A program made the translations under genes and the position numbers. From assembly GCA_018398765.1 (NCBI GenBank), contig JAHBMJ010000497.1:1-37500 (forward strand): a DNA stretch of 37,500 nt, written 5' to 3'. The notes under the pieces are model-generated. The model searched no databases. It had not been told where the DNA came from and saw nothing but the letters and a program-made list of their open reading frames with translations. Positions 8,880 through 18,814 of the stretch are shown in pieces. The stretch comes from Chromera velia (taxonomy: Eukaryota > Sar > Chromeraceae). Each line of letters starts with the position of its first letter. The first letter of the stretch is position 1.

Positions 8880-8887
8880 TTGGGTGA
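8720..8887 (+). pseudogene. Truncated 5' copy of the 645-codon membrane-protein gene
   Basis: ATG at 8720 opens the same frame as the minus-strand gene at 2752 (both begin MSTWPLLRITPWPVRWP). It follows that gene for about 53 codons, to the Pro-rich LPPAP. It then runs into the 180-bp repeat and stops at TGA 8885-8887. The rest of the gene (about 590 codons) is missing. The promoter region is preserved in the repeat arm, so it might still be transcribed. Confidence 0.85.
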
Positions 8888-9239
8888 TCTTCTCAGGGTG
8901 GCATTCAACAGATCAGATTCCTCGATCCGTAGCTTTGAAGGGTCCTCGCGCACTGAAACTCCGGCCTGAGGTAAGTCAATCCTCTTTGGCTGGCAGGCAG
9001 GCATTTCAATTTGAAGAGCAGGTCCCGATGACCCTCGACGGCTCATGCAAAAGTATTCCTGGGGTAATCTTCTCAGGGTGGCATTCAACAGATCGGATTC
9101 CTCGATCCATAGTTTTGAAGGGTCCTCGCGCACTGAAACTCTGGCCTAAGGTAAGTCAATCCTCTTTAGCTGGTGGGCAGGCATTTCAATTTGAAGAGCA
9201 GGTCCCGATGACCCTCGACGGCTCATGCAAAGGTATTCC
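8880..9239. repeat. Two-copy 180-bp tandem repeat
   Basis: Positions 8880-9059 and 9060-9239 are about 95% identical by eye with an exact 180-bp period. The period is a multiple of three and both strands stay open through it, so coding origin cannot be excluded. On the minus strand each unit encodes EESDLLNATLRR followed by LP, faintly like the Gag region of copia-type retroelements. Each copy contains a 27-bp motif (9021-9047 and 9201-9227) also present twice, inverted, in the 406-bp hairpin. Confidence 0.9.
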
Positions 9240-9281
9240 TCTGAGTTGCAGATGGAAACTGTAATCAATGCTGTGGAAATG

Positions 9282-9535
9282 ATCCACGGGAGGTTGAGGT
9301 CGCAGAGACTTATCGATTTGGACTTCCGGCGGCACGACAGTCACCAAATATCACCGTCGACCTGTTCTTTTACAAGAAGCCCTTCCAGTGTGGAGAACAG
9401 AGCAGCGGTGAGTTGTTTTTTTGGTCACCACTGAACGGCTTTGTGTAGAAGAGCAAGTCGACGGTAATATTTGGTGACAGTCACTGCGGTTTGGCTGGAA
9501 ATTAATAGGGGTCTGCGGCCTCAACCTCCCGTGGA
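9282..9535. repeat. Imperfect inverted repeat, MITE-like
   Basis: The outer arms 9282-9306 and 9511-9535 are reverse complements around CCACGGGAGGTTGAGG. An inner pair, about 9335-9361 and 9457-9481, is also complementary around CACCAAATAT and the GTCGAC site. The intervening sequence has no supported gene. The 254-bp size and nested complementarity suggest a small non-autonomous element. Clear target-site duplications were not identified. Confidence 0.7.
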
Positions 9536-9636
9536 GCCTCCCGAGTCTAAAGTCGAATGGTTAGTCTAAAGTCAAATGGTCCTATTACTTTTTTTTGTAT
9601 CGTGCAGTACTGACGATTCTTCATGGTATCGCCTAA

Positions 9637-10080
9637 TTCTCTGATCCGATCGGAGGCCGCCAGTTTCACGCCTATTGGAGAGGTAGTAAGGCCCCTTTGA
9701 TTGTGGAAGGCCCGGCCCCTTTTGTGTATACGGCAACCACTGGGCTAATTTGGATGCTTGAGGGCAGGGTGGAGAGCTACTTGCACTTTCTTCCAAACCT
9801 GTCTCTCGACTCCATCAAAGCTAGACTGTCGACAGACCATCGTATTCCTCTTCTCTTTCATGGGCGAGAGACCTACTTTTGGGACAAGAAGTCTGTCTGG
9901 TTGTTTGCCGCTCAAAATGCGTTGGTTCTTGATACCGCATGTTCAAATGATGATTCATTGTCTTGCCTTCCATGTAGCAATTGCTGGGACTACATTTGGT
10001 TTGCGCTGGGCCTGTTTGGTAAATCAGATTGTGTCTGTCGTTTCCAGGTCAATTGGAAGAGAGAAAACACCTACTCATGA
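9637..10080 (+). other. Unrecognised open frame, possible gene remnant
   Basis: The frame is open for 148 codons between TAA 9634-9636 and the stop ending at 10080. The first in-frame ATG is only at 9754. The peptide looks protein-like in its first two thirds (LIVEGPAPFVYTATTGLIWM, LLFHGRETYFWDKKSVWLF) and carries several Cys near the end. I do not recognise it. It may be an exon of a decayed gene; a splice-like pair (ACAG|GTTGGT near 10171 and TTTTTGCAG near 10256) lies downstream but does not join the frame cleanly. Confidence 0.3.
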
Positions 10081-10379
10081 AGTCTTTTAGGTCTACAGTT
10101 TCGTAAGAGTCGATAGTGAACTCGGAGAATTGGTCCAGCCTGCCTCGATGCCTTCAACCAGACATCGTGGTACAGGTTGGTTCCTTCCTACTTTGCTCTG
10201 TTTGATTTGATGTTTAGTTCTTACATTTATGATAAACATGTGTTTAATTTTTGCAGACGGCGGCAGAGCTTCAGATTTCTCCTGCAGTCTTGGGGCATCA
10301 GTTTCAAAAAGTTCGCTGCAGGGGGGGGACTGTTCGGGGATGTCTTGGGTGTTCTTGAAGAAATCTGAACTTCTTGAAA

Positions 10380-12150
10380 GTCTATGTTAGTCGTGATTAT
10401 GAGATTCTAGTGACATGCCCCTGTAGGCCTTTCCCTTTTAATTTCTGTCTTGAGAACTTATCATTCAAAGTTAGTACTCAGAAGAATGACAATTGTATTG
10501 AAGATTAACTCCAATCAATTTAATAGTGATGAAATCATGAATATGTAATTAACATATAGGTAACACGCATCATGTATATATCATTTTCATGATTCCTTAA
10601 ATGTATGTTAATTTGTAACGATTAAGTCAAATTTAGTCAATCATACGGCATATTTGGACTAGAAATCAATTTTTAAACTATAAATCCAAAGTTTAGTGAC
10701 TCTAGTTTTACATTGACCAATGACTTAAACATTGACTCAAATATAATAAAATCTAAACTACCAGAGTTGTTAAAGTGTTTAGCCAATATATTTAGCCAAA
10801 GTTTGGGCCTTTGGTTATGTTTTAGCCAAATATATCCAAATATAAACGGGAGCACAAATCTTTGAAAAATGTGTGTTTTATTCTTAAAAAATCGTTTGTA
10901 TCCCAGAAGAATTACCAATATAAGGATAAAATTGTCACGTACTTTTTAGGCAACTTAATTCGTGCCAGATTATCTATACATGACCCTTTATAATGACCTT
11001 ATTGATCGAATTTTATCAACATTTTTTTCTGTTACTCTGACTGTTTGAGTCTTTGACATATTCAACTACTTCCGTCCAAACCGAAGAAAGCTCCATCTAA
11101 CACAGTTCTCAATATGTCCAAATATATCCAAAAGTTTGGATATAACCCAAATTTTGCCTTCGGTTATGGGTATAGATAGATATATTGAAAAGTTTAACAA
11201 CTTTGTAAACTACTTTGAATTAAAAACTAGATTAAAAACAATATTTGCAGGGGCATCTATTTATATATATATGTGTGTTGTCATACCAGACTAGGTACGA
11301 CTGTTGAGGCCTAGCTAACGTTGCTACATTAGACCGCGACGCAACGTAGGACGCAACCCAAAACATTTATCAGAAATTTATCTTATCCTATCAGTGTTAT
11401 CACATATCATAAATCACTGGCATAATGATAGATCTTTATAGTTTGTATAAACAACCCTAGAAACAACCTAATAAATAAACAACGTGAAATGCTAAAAATC
11501 TTAATTAAAGTGAAACAGCTAGTATAAGAAACTTAAATGAAATTTAAGCTTTTCTTTTTCAGGTTACAACTAGTTGTTTTGTTCTTATTATGGTGAAAGT
11601 AAACCTAGAAGTCAACATTCTAGTGAACACTTGATCTCTTACTTTTATTTCAGAAGTGAATTAAAATATAGCGGGAAGTCTCCCGGGGAAGACCTAGTGC
11701 CGCTAATCAAATGTTACGTACGGAACCTACAAATCAATCAATGTTGCGTACAGGCTAGCAGCCTAGGAATACAGACTCACAGAATATAGAGATGTACAGG
11801 CCGAGTACAAAGTCCAAGGACTGTCAGATCAGGCTAGGGGGGGGGAAAGAGGTTTCAACCAGTGTGGATCGATTAGAATTAATGTAGTCAGAAGCAAATA
11901 TTCTGCCGTAACAGTGCCGTTCAGGGTTCAACCCGCATATGCGAGCGCGAGGTATCTGGCCGGGGCATACCGGAATCACTGTGTAAGACGCATCACAGCG
12001 GCACACAATAATCAATCAATCAATTAATCAAAACTATTGAAATCACTTAGAATTCAACAGGCTTAGTAGGAAATCACATCCTAGATCCTAGCCTTAGATC
12101 ACGCCTATCTAGACGCCTATATCTAATGTTAGATATGCGAATGTTCGAAC
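10380..12150. other. AT-rich island without recognisable genes
   Basis: About 1.8 kb with much higher AT content than the flanks. It contains recurring CCAAATATATCC/CCAAA-type words (about 10,680-10,850 and 11,110-11,200) and many short stops in all frames. The largest frames are under 85 codons and show no family resemblance. It could be a decayed transposon or inserted foreign or organellar DNA; nothing in it decides between these. Confidence 0.6.
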
Positions 12151-12359
12151 CGTAGTCACGGCGTAGTGGAATCTGAATCATTATCTGATCCTTCAAATGA
12201 ACGGTTTTTAATGAAAAGCCTTATAAGCGTTCCGTTGACACACACGCAGACTTGTGAGTATTTGTGACATAGGGTACAGTGTAGATGACGTCTAGGCACA
12301 ACGTTTTCAAGTCGAAGGAAGCAGTATGCAACCCTGACTGCCGGAGCTGATCCGATAAA

Positions 12360-12436
12360 GAGTCTGTCTCTGTCTAGGTCTCTGTCTGTGTTTATCTTCA
12401 TCTCTCTTGCGCCCCCCCCCCCCTTCCTCTCTCCCT

Positions 12437-12473
<37 letters not shown>

Positions 12474-12660
12474 ACAGTGTGTGTCTATCTGCCAGCCAGC
12501 CACCCCGGCTCTCTGCTTCTGTCTGAGTCTGTGTTTCTGCATCTGTGTCGCTGTGTTTTCGTCTGTGCCTGTCTGTGTCTGTGTCTGTCCATGCCCGGCT
12601 GTGTCTGTCTGTCTTCTCGGCCCGGCCTGCATGTGACTGCCTACCTGTTGACCTGTTTGT
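12360..12660. repeat. Microsatellite and simple-sequence block
   Basis: A C-run (12413-12423) is followed by a (GT)16 tract (12441-12472) and then a long run of TGTCTG/TCTGTG words up to about 12,660. The open frames over it on both strands are artefacts of the repeat. Confidence 0.9.
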
Positions 12661-12866
12661 GGGTTGGTGCGCCTGCTTGTATGTCTCTCTTTGTACTCTC
12701 TGCCTGCCTGGATGCCAAGTGCCTGTCTTCTGAGAAATACGTACTTATTTTTGTCCGGTTGACGCCCCCCACAAAACCCCAAAAAAGCTTCATGTAAAAA
12801 CTGTCTGCTCCTGAATAAATGATAAGACGTACTTTCATGGATTGACTCGGTTCATTAAAGGGAGCG

Positions 12867-13418
12867 TCAATAATTGAATCTGTCGGGGGCCACTTCAAAG
12901 TATTTGAAGTACCAGTTGGTTCCAAGATCAGGGTGGCAATTTGCCTGATCCACTCCCCAGGCAATGACCAGAGAGGAGAGTTCGGTTCCTTCTCTGCACT
13001 CGTTGCTGGAGTAGGCAGTGTACTTCAATAGTTTCCCCTCCGTGATATGGTACTTGAAGAAGTAAGTCGCGTTTATGCCCACGTGCTCGATGCACCCAAT
13101 CATGCACATCTGGTCCGAAAACCGCATGTTCGTATCCACGCCACCCCACCAACAGTCGTCCCTTTCGCGGTACCAGCACAACACGCCCAGTTTTTCTTTT
13201 TTGAATGCATTGCCAAAAATAAAGACAAAGAGGCGCCACGCCACAAAGGTCACAAGCAGAGCTGCCCCAAGACGCTTAAGCGTCGGCTGGCTTGGGAGAA
13301 ATCGAGAAGGAGAGGAGAGAGGGTGCAACAGATACGCAAGGAAGCAACGGAGTGACAAGCTTTCTTCCTCTGCGCCGCCCCTGTCTTTGCCCAATCCGAA
13401 TTCGTCCCCTTTCTTCAT
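12867..13418 (-). CDS. Small single-span membrane protein with Cys-rich C-terminal domain
   Basis: A single 183-codon frame runs from ATG (13418-13416) to TGA (12869-12867). I do not recognise the family. Residues 1-49 are charged then Ser/Pro-rich. Residues about 50-72 (GAALLVTFVAWRLFVFIFG) form a membrane anchor followed by KKEK. The remaining ~110 residues contain six Cys (81, 89, 105, 109, 141, 161), several Trp and Tyr, and an NAT glycosylation sequon at 116-118. This suggests a disulfide-bonded domain facing the lumen or outside (type II topology), which is inference. The gene is divergent from the plastid TPR gene, about 630 bp away start to start. No intron is needed. It could be a lineage-specific secretory-pathway or surface protein. 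Confidence 0.6.
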   Translation of the reverse strand: MKKGDEFGLGKDRGGAEEESLSLRCFLAYLLHPLSSPSRFLPSQPTLKRLGAALLVTFVAWRLFVFIFGNAFKKEKLGVLCWYRERDDCWWGGVDTNMRFSDQMCMIGCIEHVGINATYFFKYHITEGKLLKYTAYSSNECREGTELSSLVIAWGVDQANCHPDLGTNWYFKYFEVAPDRFNY

Positions 13419-14048
13419 CCTTCTCTTGGAGTCTCGCTGTATCTCATTTCGCCTCGGACCCTGGCTCAGCAGAAACTATTCATACGTACATTTCTTCTTC
13501 CCTTGGCGCCGTTGCTTTGCTTGCGGACCCCCGCTGCAAGGTCCAAACTTTCAGCTTTCTGACGTTGGGGGTTTCACGAGGACATGTGAGTCTACCAGGC
13601 GGACACTGCAAGCCCATCTGTGCACAGAGTTTGAAAGGACAACTGCAACCATCTGGCACACGGATCACTTGGCTGGCGGAGACTGGTAGATACTGGCAGT
13701 GCACAGGATTCAACGATCGATCGAAGATCTTTTTCCTACGACGGTTCAAGCCGCGTATAGACGGCTCGAGCTAGCGGACATATATGGACATATATATTAA
13801 TATAGGCCTCGGCATGCCCTTTCTCAACTCGAAATCGCGCGCGCGGGACCGCTATTGGACCCCGCGGCACCGAAAACCTGGCCCCGCAATGCGATACAAA
13901 CTCGGACATTCGTGTTTGAAGGGTTATACTCTATTCCGTGAAGACATGTGGCGTGCTTCGACCCCTTCGAAGCAGCGATTGGTCTTTATTTTGCACTGTT
14001 TTCTACGATGCTTCCATGTCAGAATTTGTCCTAAGGATACCCGCAATC
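13419..14048. promoter_or_regulatory. Divergent intergenic region between small membrane protein and TPR gene
   Basis: The 630 bp between the two divergent start codons must hold both promoters. An AT-rich segment at 13780-13803 (ATATATGGACATATATATTAA) is the only TATA-like candidate and lies about 250 bp before the TPR start. Position is inference; no defined element is recognised. Confidence 0.35.
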
Positions 14049-17000
14049 ATGTTGTTTCGTGCACTTTCGGTTGGTCTCATTCTGTCGGAGACGGCTGCCT
14101 TTGTCCGTCAGGTCCCGTCTCCTGCATCCGTCTCTTCGAAGGGAGGCTTCCGACGGTCCAAACAGCCGTCTCCCGTCTTGTCAAGCCTCTCTGCAGTACC
14201 AGAAAGTGCTGCAGTGTTTCAAATTCCCTCATCAGAGAAGTTCCAATCCCTCTCGTCTTCCGGCTCTTCAGTGCCTCGGAGACTGTCTGATCTTGGGTTC
14301 TCTGTCGTCACCCTCCAAGAGGATGCACGGTTCCAGGACCTCACCTCAGTCAAGTGGACCCCCCCCCCGGGGTACAGGTCGCTTGGATTTGGGGGAGGGT
14401 CCACAAGCAGCCCTGTGGAGCTTCCGGCAGAAAGATCCTCGGAGAGTCCAGAAGAATTAAAGCAGGAAGCGGAGACGCTGTCCGAGAAGATCAAGGAAAT
14501 CCGGATGAGGTCAACCAAAGAGACCAAGAAGAAGCAGCAGTCGGGGGGAAGCGGAGAAACAAGTTCAAAGGTTCAACTCGATGATCGACAAAGGCAATTT
14601 GTCCTGATCAAGAAAGGTGTGTTTGGCCTCCTCTCTTGTGAGACTGACTGTCTGCTTGTATGGGTCTCCCCTCTCTATCCGTCTCTCTTCTTCTTTCCTT
14701 CTCCCTGCCTCCTCTGGTCCCTTCTCTTACTGAGATTCTTTCTTTTTGTTGTCGCCGTCTCCTTCCCTCCAGCCTCCCCTTTTTGCCCCAGCTTCATATC
14801 CTTCCCGGTTTCTTTGACGAAGTTTTCTTTTCCTCTCATGCAGGGATGGATCAGACGTCTGACGGAGACTATAAGGGAGCCGAGAAAACGTTCTCGAACA
14901 TCATCGACAAATACGAACAGGGGGGAGGTTCGGAAAAGTCAACTTCGCTGGTTGCACGCGCCTACTCAAACAGGTCCTTTCTTTCATGCCAAGCAAGGGA
15001 AGGTGGACAGACGCAGGGCGCAGATCAATTTTCGTAAGAGCCACATTTCTGTATCCCAGTCGATGCGGTCCGTGAAGCCAAAATGAATAGCATAAACGAA
15101 GGGGGGGGGCGAGGCGGAAGAAGGACAGAATGATATTTGGGTAATCAAAAGGATTGGATGACGTTCAGCGTCTCGGTTGTGCATGTGATGATCTCTTCCC
15201 TCCTTCATTTGTTGTCGCTTTTCCTTCTTGAAAGGACATGCGAGTCCATGGTCTTCTGGGTGGCCCACCTGGATTCTGCTCTTCATTCTGATGTTGGAGA
15301 TCATTTTTGTGGTTCCATCTGGGGTTTCATGAGAGTCTTGCAAGATGGAAGGCTGCGTGACGGTGCCCCTGCAGAGGGAACGTGAGAAGCTTGCTTGGCG
15401 ACACGAATGGAGCCATCCTTGACTTTAGGTCAGCTGTGCCTTCCAACTCGAATGCGAATCGTTCCTTTCACACACTGACTCTCTCTCGTTTTTCTCTTTC
15501 TCTTTCTCTCTCTGCCACCCCCAACCCCCGTTTTCTCACGTACACACACACACACACGCACGCACGCGCGCACGCGCGCGCGCACACGCACACGAATCTC
15601 TTCCCTTCCTCTTCAAGAGTCAGGGAGGCTTTTGATGGCGGCCTGATTGCCTTCTCTTTTTTTTCAGTTGACATGCCAAGAGAGTGGAAAGTGGAAATTG
15701 GTACGGAAATGTACGGAAGAGGGGATGCTGACGGCCCTCCCAGGCTTCTCAGAAAGAATGGTTTTCTTTCTGAAAGGCTTAATGGGAGTCTGTCTGTCTG
15801 TCTGGTACACTTTTGTTCCTTTAAAGTCTCACCAGTGACCTCTTCCCCTGCTGCCTCAATCCTTGCAGTGAGGCCATCGAGCTCGACCCTGACCAGCCTG
15901 ACTTCTGGGCCAACCGTGGGTTGATCTACCAGCAGATTGGAGACACCGCGAGGTCGGACGCTCTCTCAGATGTCTGGAAGAAGGCAGGCAATCAGGCCAA
16001 GCAGCTGAAGAGCAAGGAGATCGACCTCCAGACTGTGTATAACGAGGTCAACCAGCCCACCTCCGTGAGTGGAGTGAAGAGAGGCAGGGGGGAGAGGAAG
16101 CTCAGCGCTCTGCAACTTGCAGCACAATGGTACCAGGTCAGCCAGAGGGGAGGAGGGAGGGAGAGTTCAAAGCCAGAACAGGTGGAAGAGCATAAGGAAG
16201 ACAGAGAAAGGCCGCCTCTGGGTCTGAACTTGTGCGTATGAACTGGAGGCAGTCTGTCTGTCTGTCTGTCTGTCTGCCTGCCTGTCTGTCTGTCTGTCTA
16301 TTTTCCACTTTATCATCAATCTAGTAAGTCTGCAGGTCCCTCCCAGGAGTTTTCTGTCTTTTCATTTTTCCCTTGCATCGGTCCCTTCCTTCACGTGTCT
16401 CTCTCTCATAGCGTTTCCTCACTGGCTCGTGTCTTTGCGTTCCTGTACGCACTCTTCCTCTTTTCCTGCGACTGTGTGCGTCGATTTCTTTCAGGAGGCG
16501 AACGACAACTACGACCACACCTTGGTGCTTTCCCCCGGTGATGCCAAAATTTACGCGTCGCAGGTTGGGTCGTTCGTTTATTTGCGGACATTGTGCAGGG
16601 GAAAAAGAAAAAGGAACCGAGCGACGCGGGACGGACAGCCAGATACAGAAGGCGGGCATTGTGCAAAAGAAGGAAAGGAGGGGCAGCCAAGCATAAAAGA
16701 AGGGGTCGATCGTTGGTCTTCGCATTGCTTTGGATTGATTTGTTTTTTCTTGCAGCCCTCTTTGTTGACAACGAGAAAGGCTCCACAAAGAGCTTCGTTT
16801 CTGTTTGTTGTTGTCGAGTCCCTGGTTTCCATCCCTCGGCTGGCTTCCTTTTGAAATTACTGTCGTTCTCTCTCTGTCCGTCTCTCTGCTTGATGCTGAT
16901 CCAGGCCGACATCGCATCCAACCTGGGGGACCATGCAAAGGCACAGAAGCTGTACGCCAAGGCACTCACCATCTCTCCCGGAAACCCCGGTATAGCAGCG

Positions 17001-18814
17001 AGACAGGCCCTGGAAGCGCTTCAGGTCAGCGGTCGGGCGAGGGGGTGAGGGCCTTGCTTTGATTCAGGTAGCATGCTGTTGGACTGTCTTCCTCAGACTG
17101 TAGGCAAGTGAGAACACATTCCCGCCCTCTGAAAACGAAAGAGGAAAAAAAAAAAGAGCACATCCAGAAGGAAGGAGGGGGTGTACAAGTGAAGAAGCGA
17201 TTTTGGGGCAACAAAGGGGGCTGGCTGCTTTCCTGGGCATGGATGGATCTGCAGAACGTGCCGCCTTCTCTTTACTGAGTGAGGGGAAACAGAGAAAGAC
17301 GCATGATGTTTGAGGGACTTTCAATCAAGCTAGAACCGAATTAAGTGATGGAGACATGCAATGAAGGTCACCGACTTGATGCATCGCAGCTGTGTATTTG
17401 GACTCTTCTCTCCCTGACAAGAATTCAAAACTGGTTCCTCTGTATCAACCAACCAAGACGGTCCTTGTCCCTCTTGATTCTTTTGCATCAAGAGAGTCAC
17501 GAGATCCTTGCAACGTATGTGGGCGCAATGACATCAATGACTCCTTCCGCGGTTCGCTGATGATTTTCTTCGCCTGTCTCTTCCTTCGTTCCTTCCTTTC
17601 TTTATTCCTTACAGGCTGGGGATTTCAAGTCTGGCGAGTCACTCATCTACAACGTCCTCAGGTGAGGGAGGGAGGGAGAATTAACAAACACCTTTCCTCC
17701 GGCATGCCGTCCTGCATGCATGCATCTAGCCACCTTCCTTCCTTCACGTCCTACCTTGCTTGCTGTTTGCGCAACAAAGCCTACGCTTGATTGCAAAGAC
17801 TCTTTCTTTCAGGAGTCCGATGGCCCGACTGAGTAGACTGAGCTGACTGACTGGCTGATCGAAATCTCCTAGCTCGAGTGTCTATGATTGCTTCTTCTTT
17901 CTTGTTTCTGCATGAATGCAGATCCTATCCGGACTTTTGGGAACTCCAGCTTGCCAAATCCGTTTTGTTGTTCATCAACGGTACGTAGGTCTGTCTGGTC
18001 TGCACTTGGCCTGATTCTGTTATCCCCCCTTTTGTGACCCTGATTGCCGTTTGTATAGCGGCTTCAGTTTTCAGAAAGAAAAAGCGGGGGGCTCGCTTTT
18101 TTCAAATTGAGAGGAGGACGCAGCGAGAATATCGAAATTCGAAATGCTGCATTAGAAGCCAAACACGACCTTGTAGAGGTGTGAGATTCCTCAGTCTGTC
18201 TGGCTATGCTTATAAGAGCACAAGGACCTTTATCACGTGGTAGGTCCGAGTTCGTTCCTTGATCAATAAATCAACCAATATTATTTTCTTATCCCTCTCT
18301 GTTGCCTTCAGGAGATCCTGTCAGTGGTGTCGGTCTGTATAAGGTCGCGACGCAGCAGGAGCCTTTGCTCTTGGATGAGCTTCACGTCGTTAGAGATCTG
18401 AGGTGGGTCAGAGAGACTGCTTGTCTGCGCAGCCAGCAGATGGAAAGCTGTTGTTCATCTTCAGAGTGGTGTGGCGAGAAGAAACAGAAAAGGAAGGTCA
18501 TCGCCTTTCGTGTGTTGCAATGGCTTTCTCGGGACTCCTGAATGTGAATCCAAGAGGGTGTGGTTGCTGTTTCATGATATCTGTTCGACTACCTTTGTAT
18601 GGATACCAGTAGCCACACTGCAGCTTCACAGCGTGTTTTTGTCCTCCCTGCCTGCCTCCGTACGTACAGATGGCCCCAAAAGCTGGTTGAGCAGCTCCGT
18701 GTCGTCAAAACATCTGGACAGGACCCGGCAGCTCTCATCTCGTCCGCTGGCGGCGGAAGTTTCTCCAAGGGCTCCTACGGGTCCTTTGCGCCGCCACAGA
18801 CCAGACTAAAGTGA
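14049..18814 (+). CDS. Plastid-targeted tetratricopeptide-repeat (TPR) protein
   Basis: Ten exons join in frame to 492 residues: 14049-14616, 14844-14973, 15375-15428, 15869-16064, 16495-16563, 16905-17024, 17615-17661, 17922-17980, 18312-18402 and 18670-18814 (TGA). All introns are GT-AG. The leader MLFRALSVGLILSETAAF reads as a signal peptide with Phe at the likely cleavage point, followed by a Ser/Arg/Lys-rich stretch. This is the bipartite form used for complex plastids. An upstream in-frame ATG at 14016 would place Arg inside the hydrophobic core, so 14049 is preferred. Residues about 132-165 are a charged helix. TPR helices follow from residue ~190 (GDYKGAEKTF, AYSNRGNVRSLLGD, IELDPDQPDFWANRG, NLGDHAKAQKLYAKAL). 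The pattern resembles chloroplast TPR proteins of plants and cyanobacteria, which act as scaffolds or assembly factors. About 35 extra residues (DALSDVWKKAG onward, exon 4) interrupt a repeat. Confidence 0.88.
15541..15593. repeat. (CA/CG)n microsatellite in TPR intron 3
   Basis: Alternating purine-pyrimidine CACACA then CGCGCA tract within the intron 15429-15868. Such sequence can adopt left-handed DNA; there is no sign of a regulatory role. Confidence 0.9.
16252..16299. repeat. (TCTG)n microsatellite in TPR intron 4
   Basis: About twelve TCTG units with two TGCC variants, inside the intron 16065-16494. Confidence 0.9.

Noticed and set aside
7833-9239. CRISPR-like or other short regularly spaced repeats
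   Set aside because: The repeats are a hairpin and two 180-bp tandem units, not spaced direct repeats with unique spacers, and the context is eukaryotic.
11920-11945. GGTTCAACCC resembling a tRNA B box
   Set aside because: No matching A box, anticodon arm or acceptor stem could be folded around it.
12156-12782. 208-codon minus-strand frame rich in Thr, His, Gln and Arg
   Set aside because: It lies over the GT and TGTCTG simple-sequence block. Its composition (HTHTHTHT, QTQTGTD) is what the repeat yields in any frame, and no family resemblance is present.
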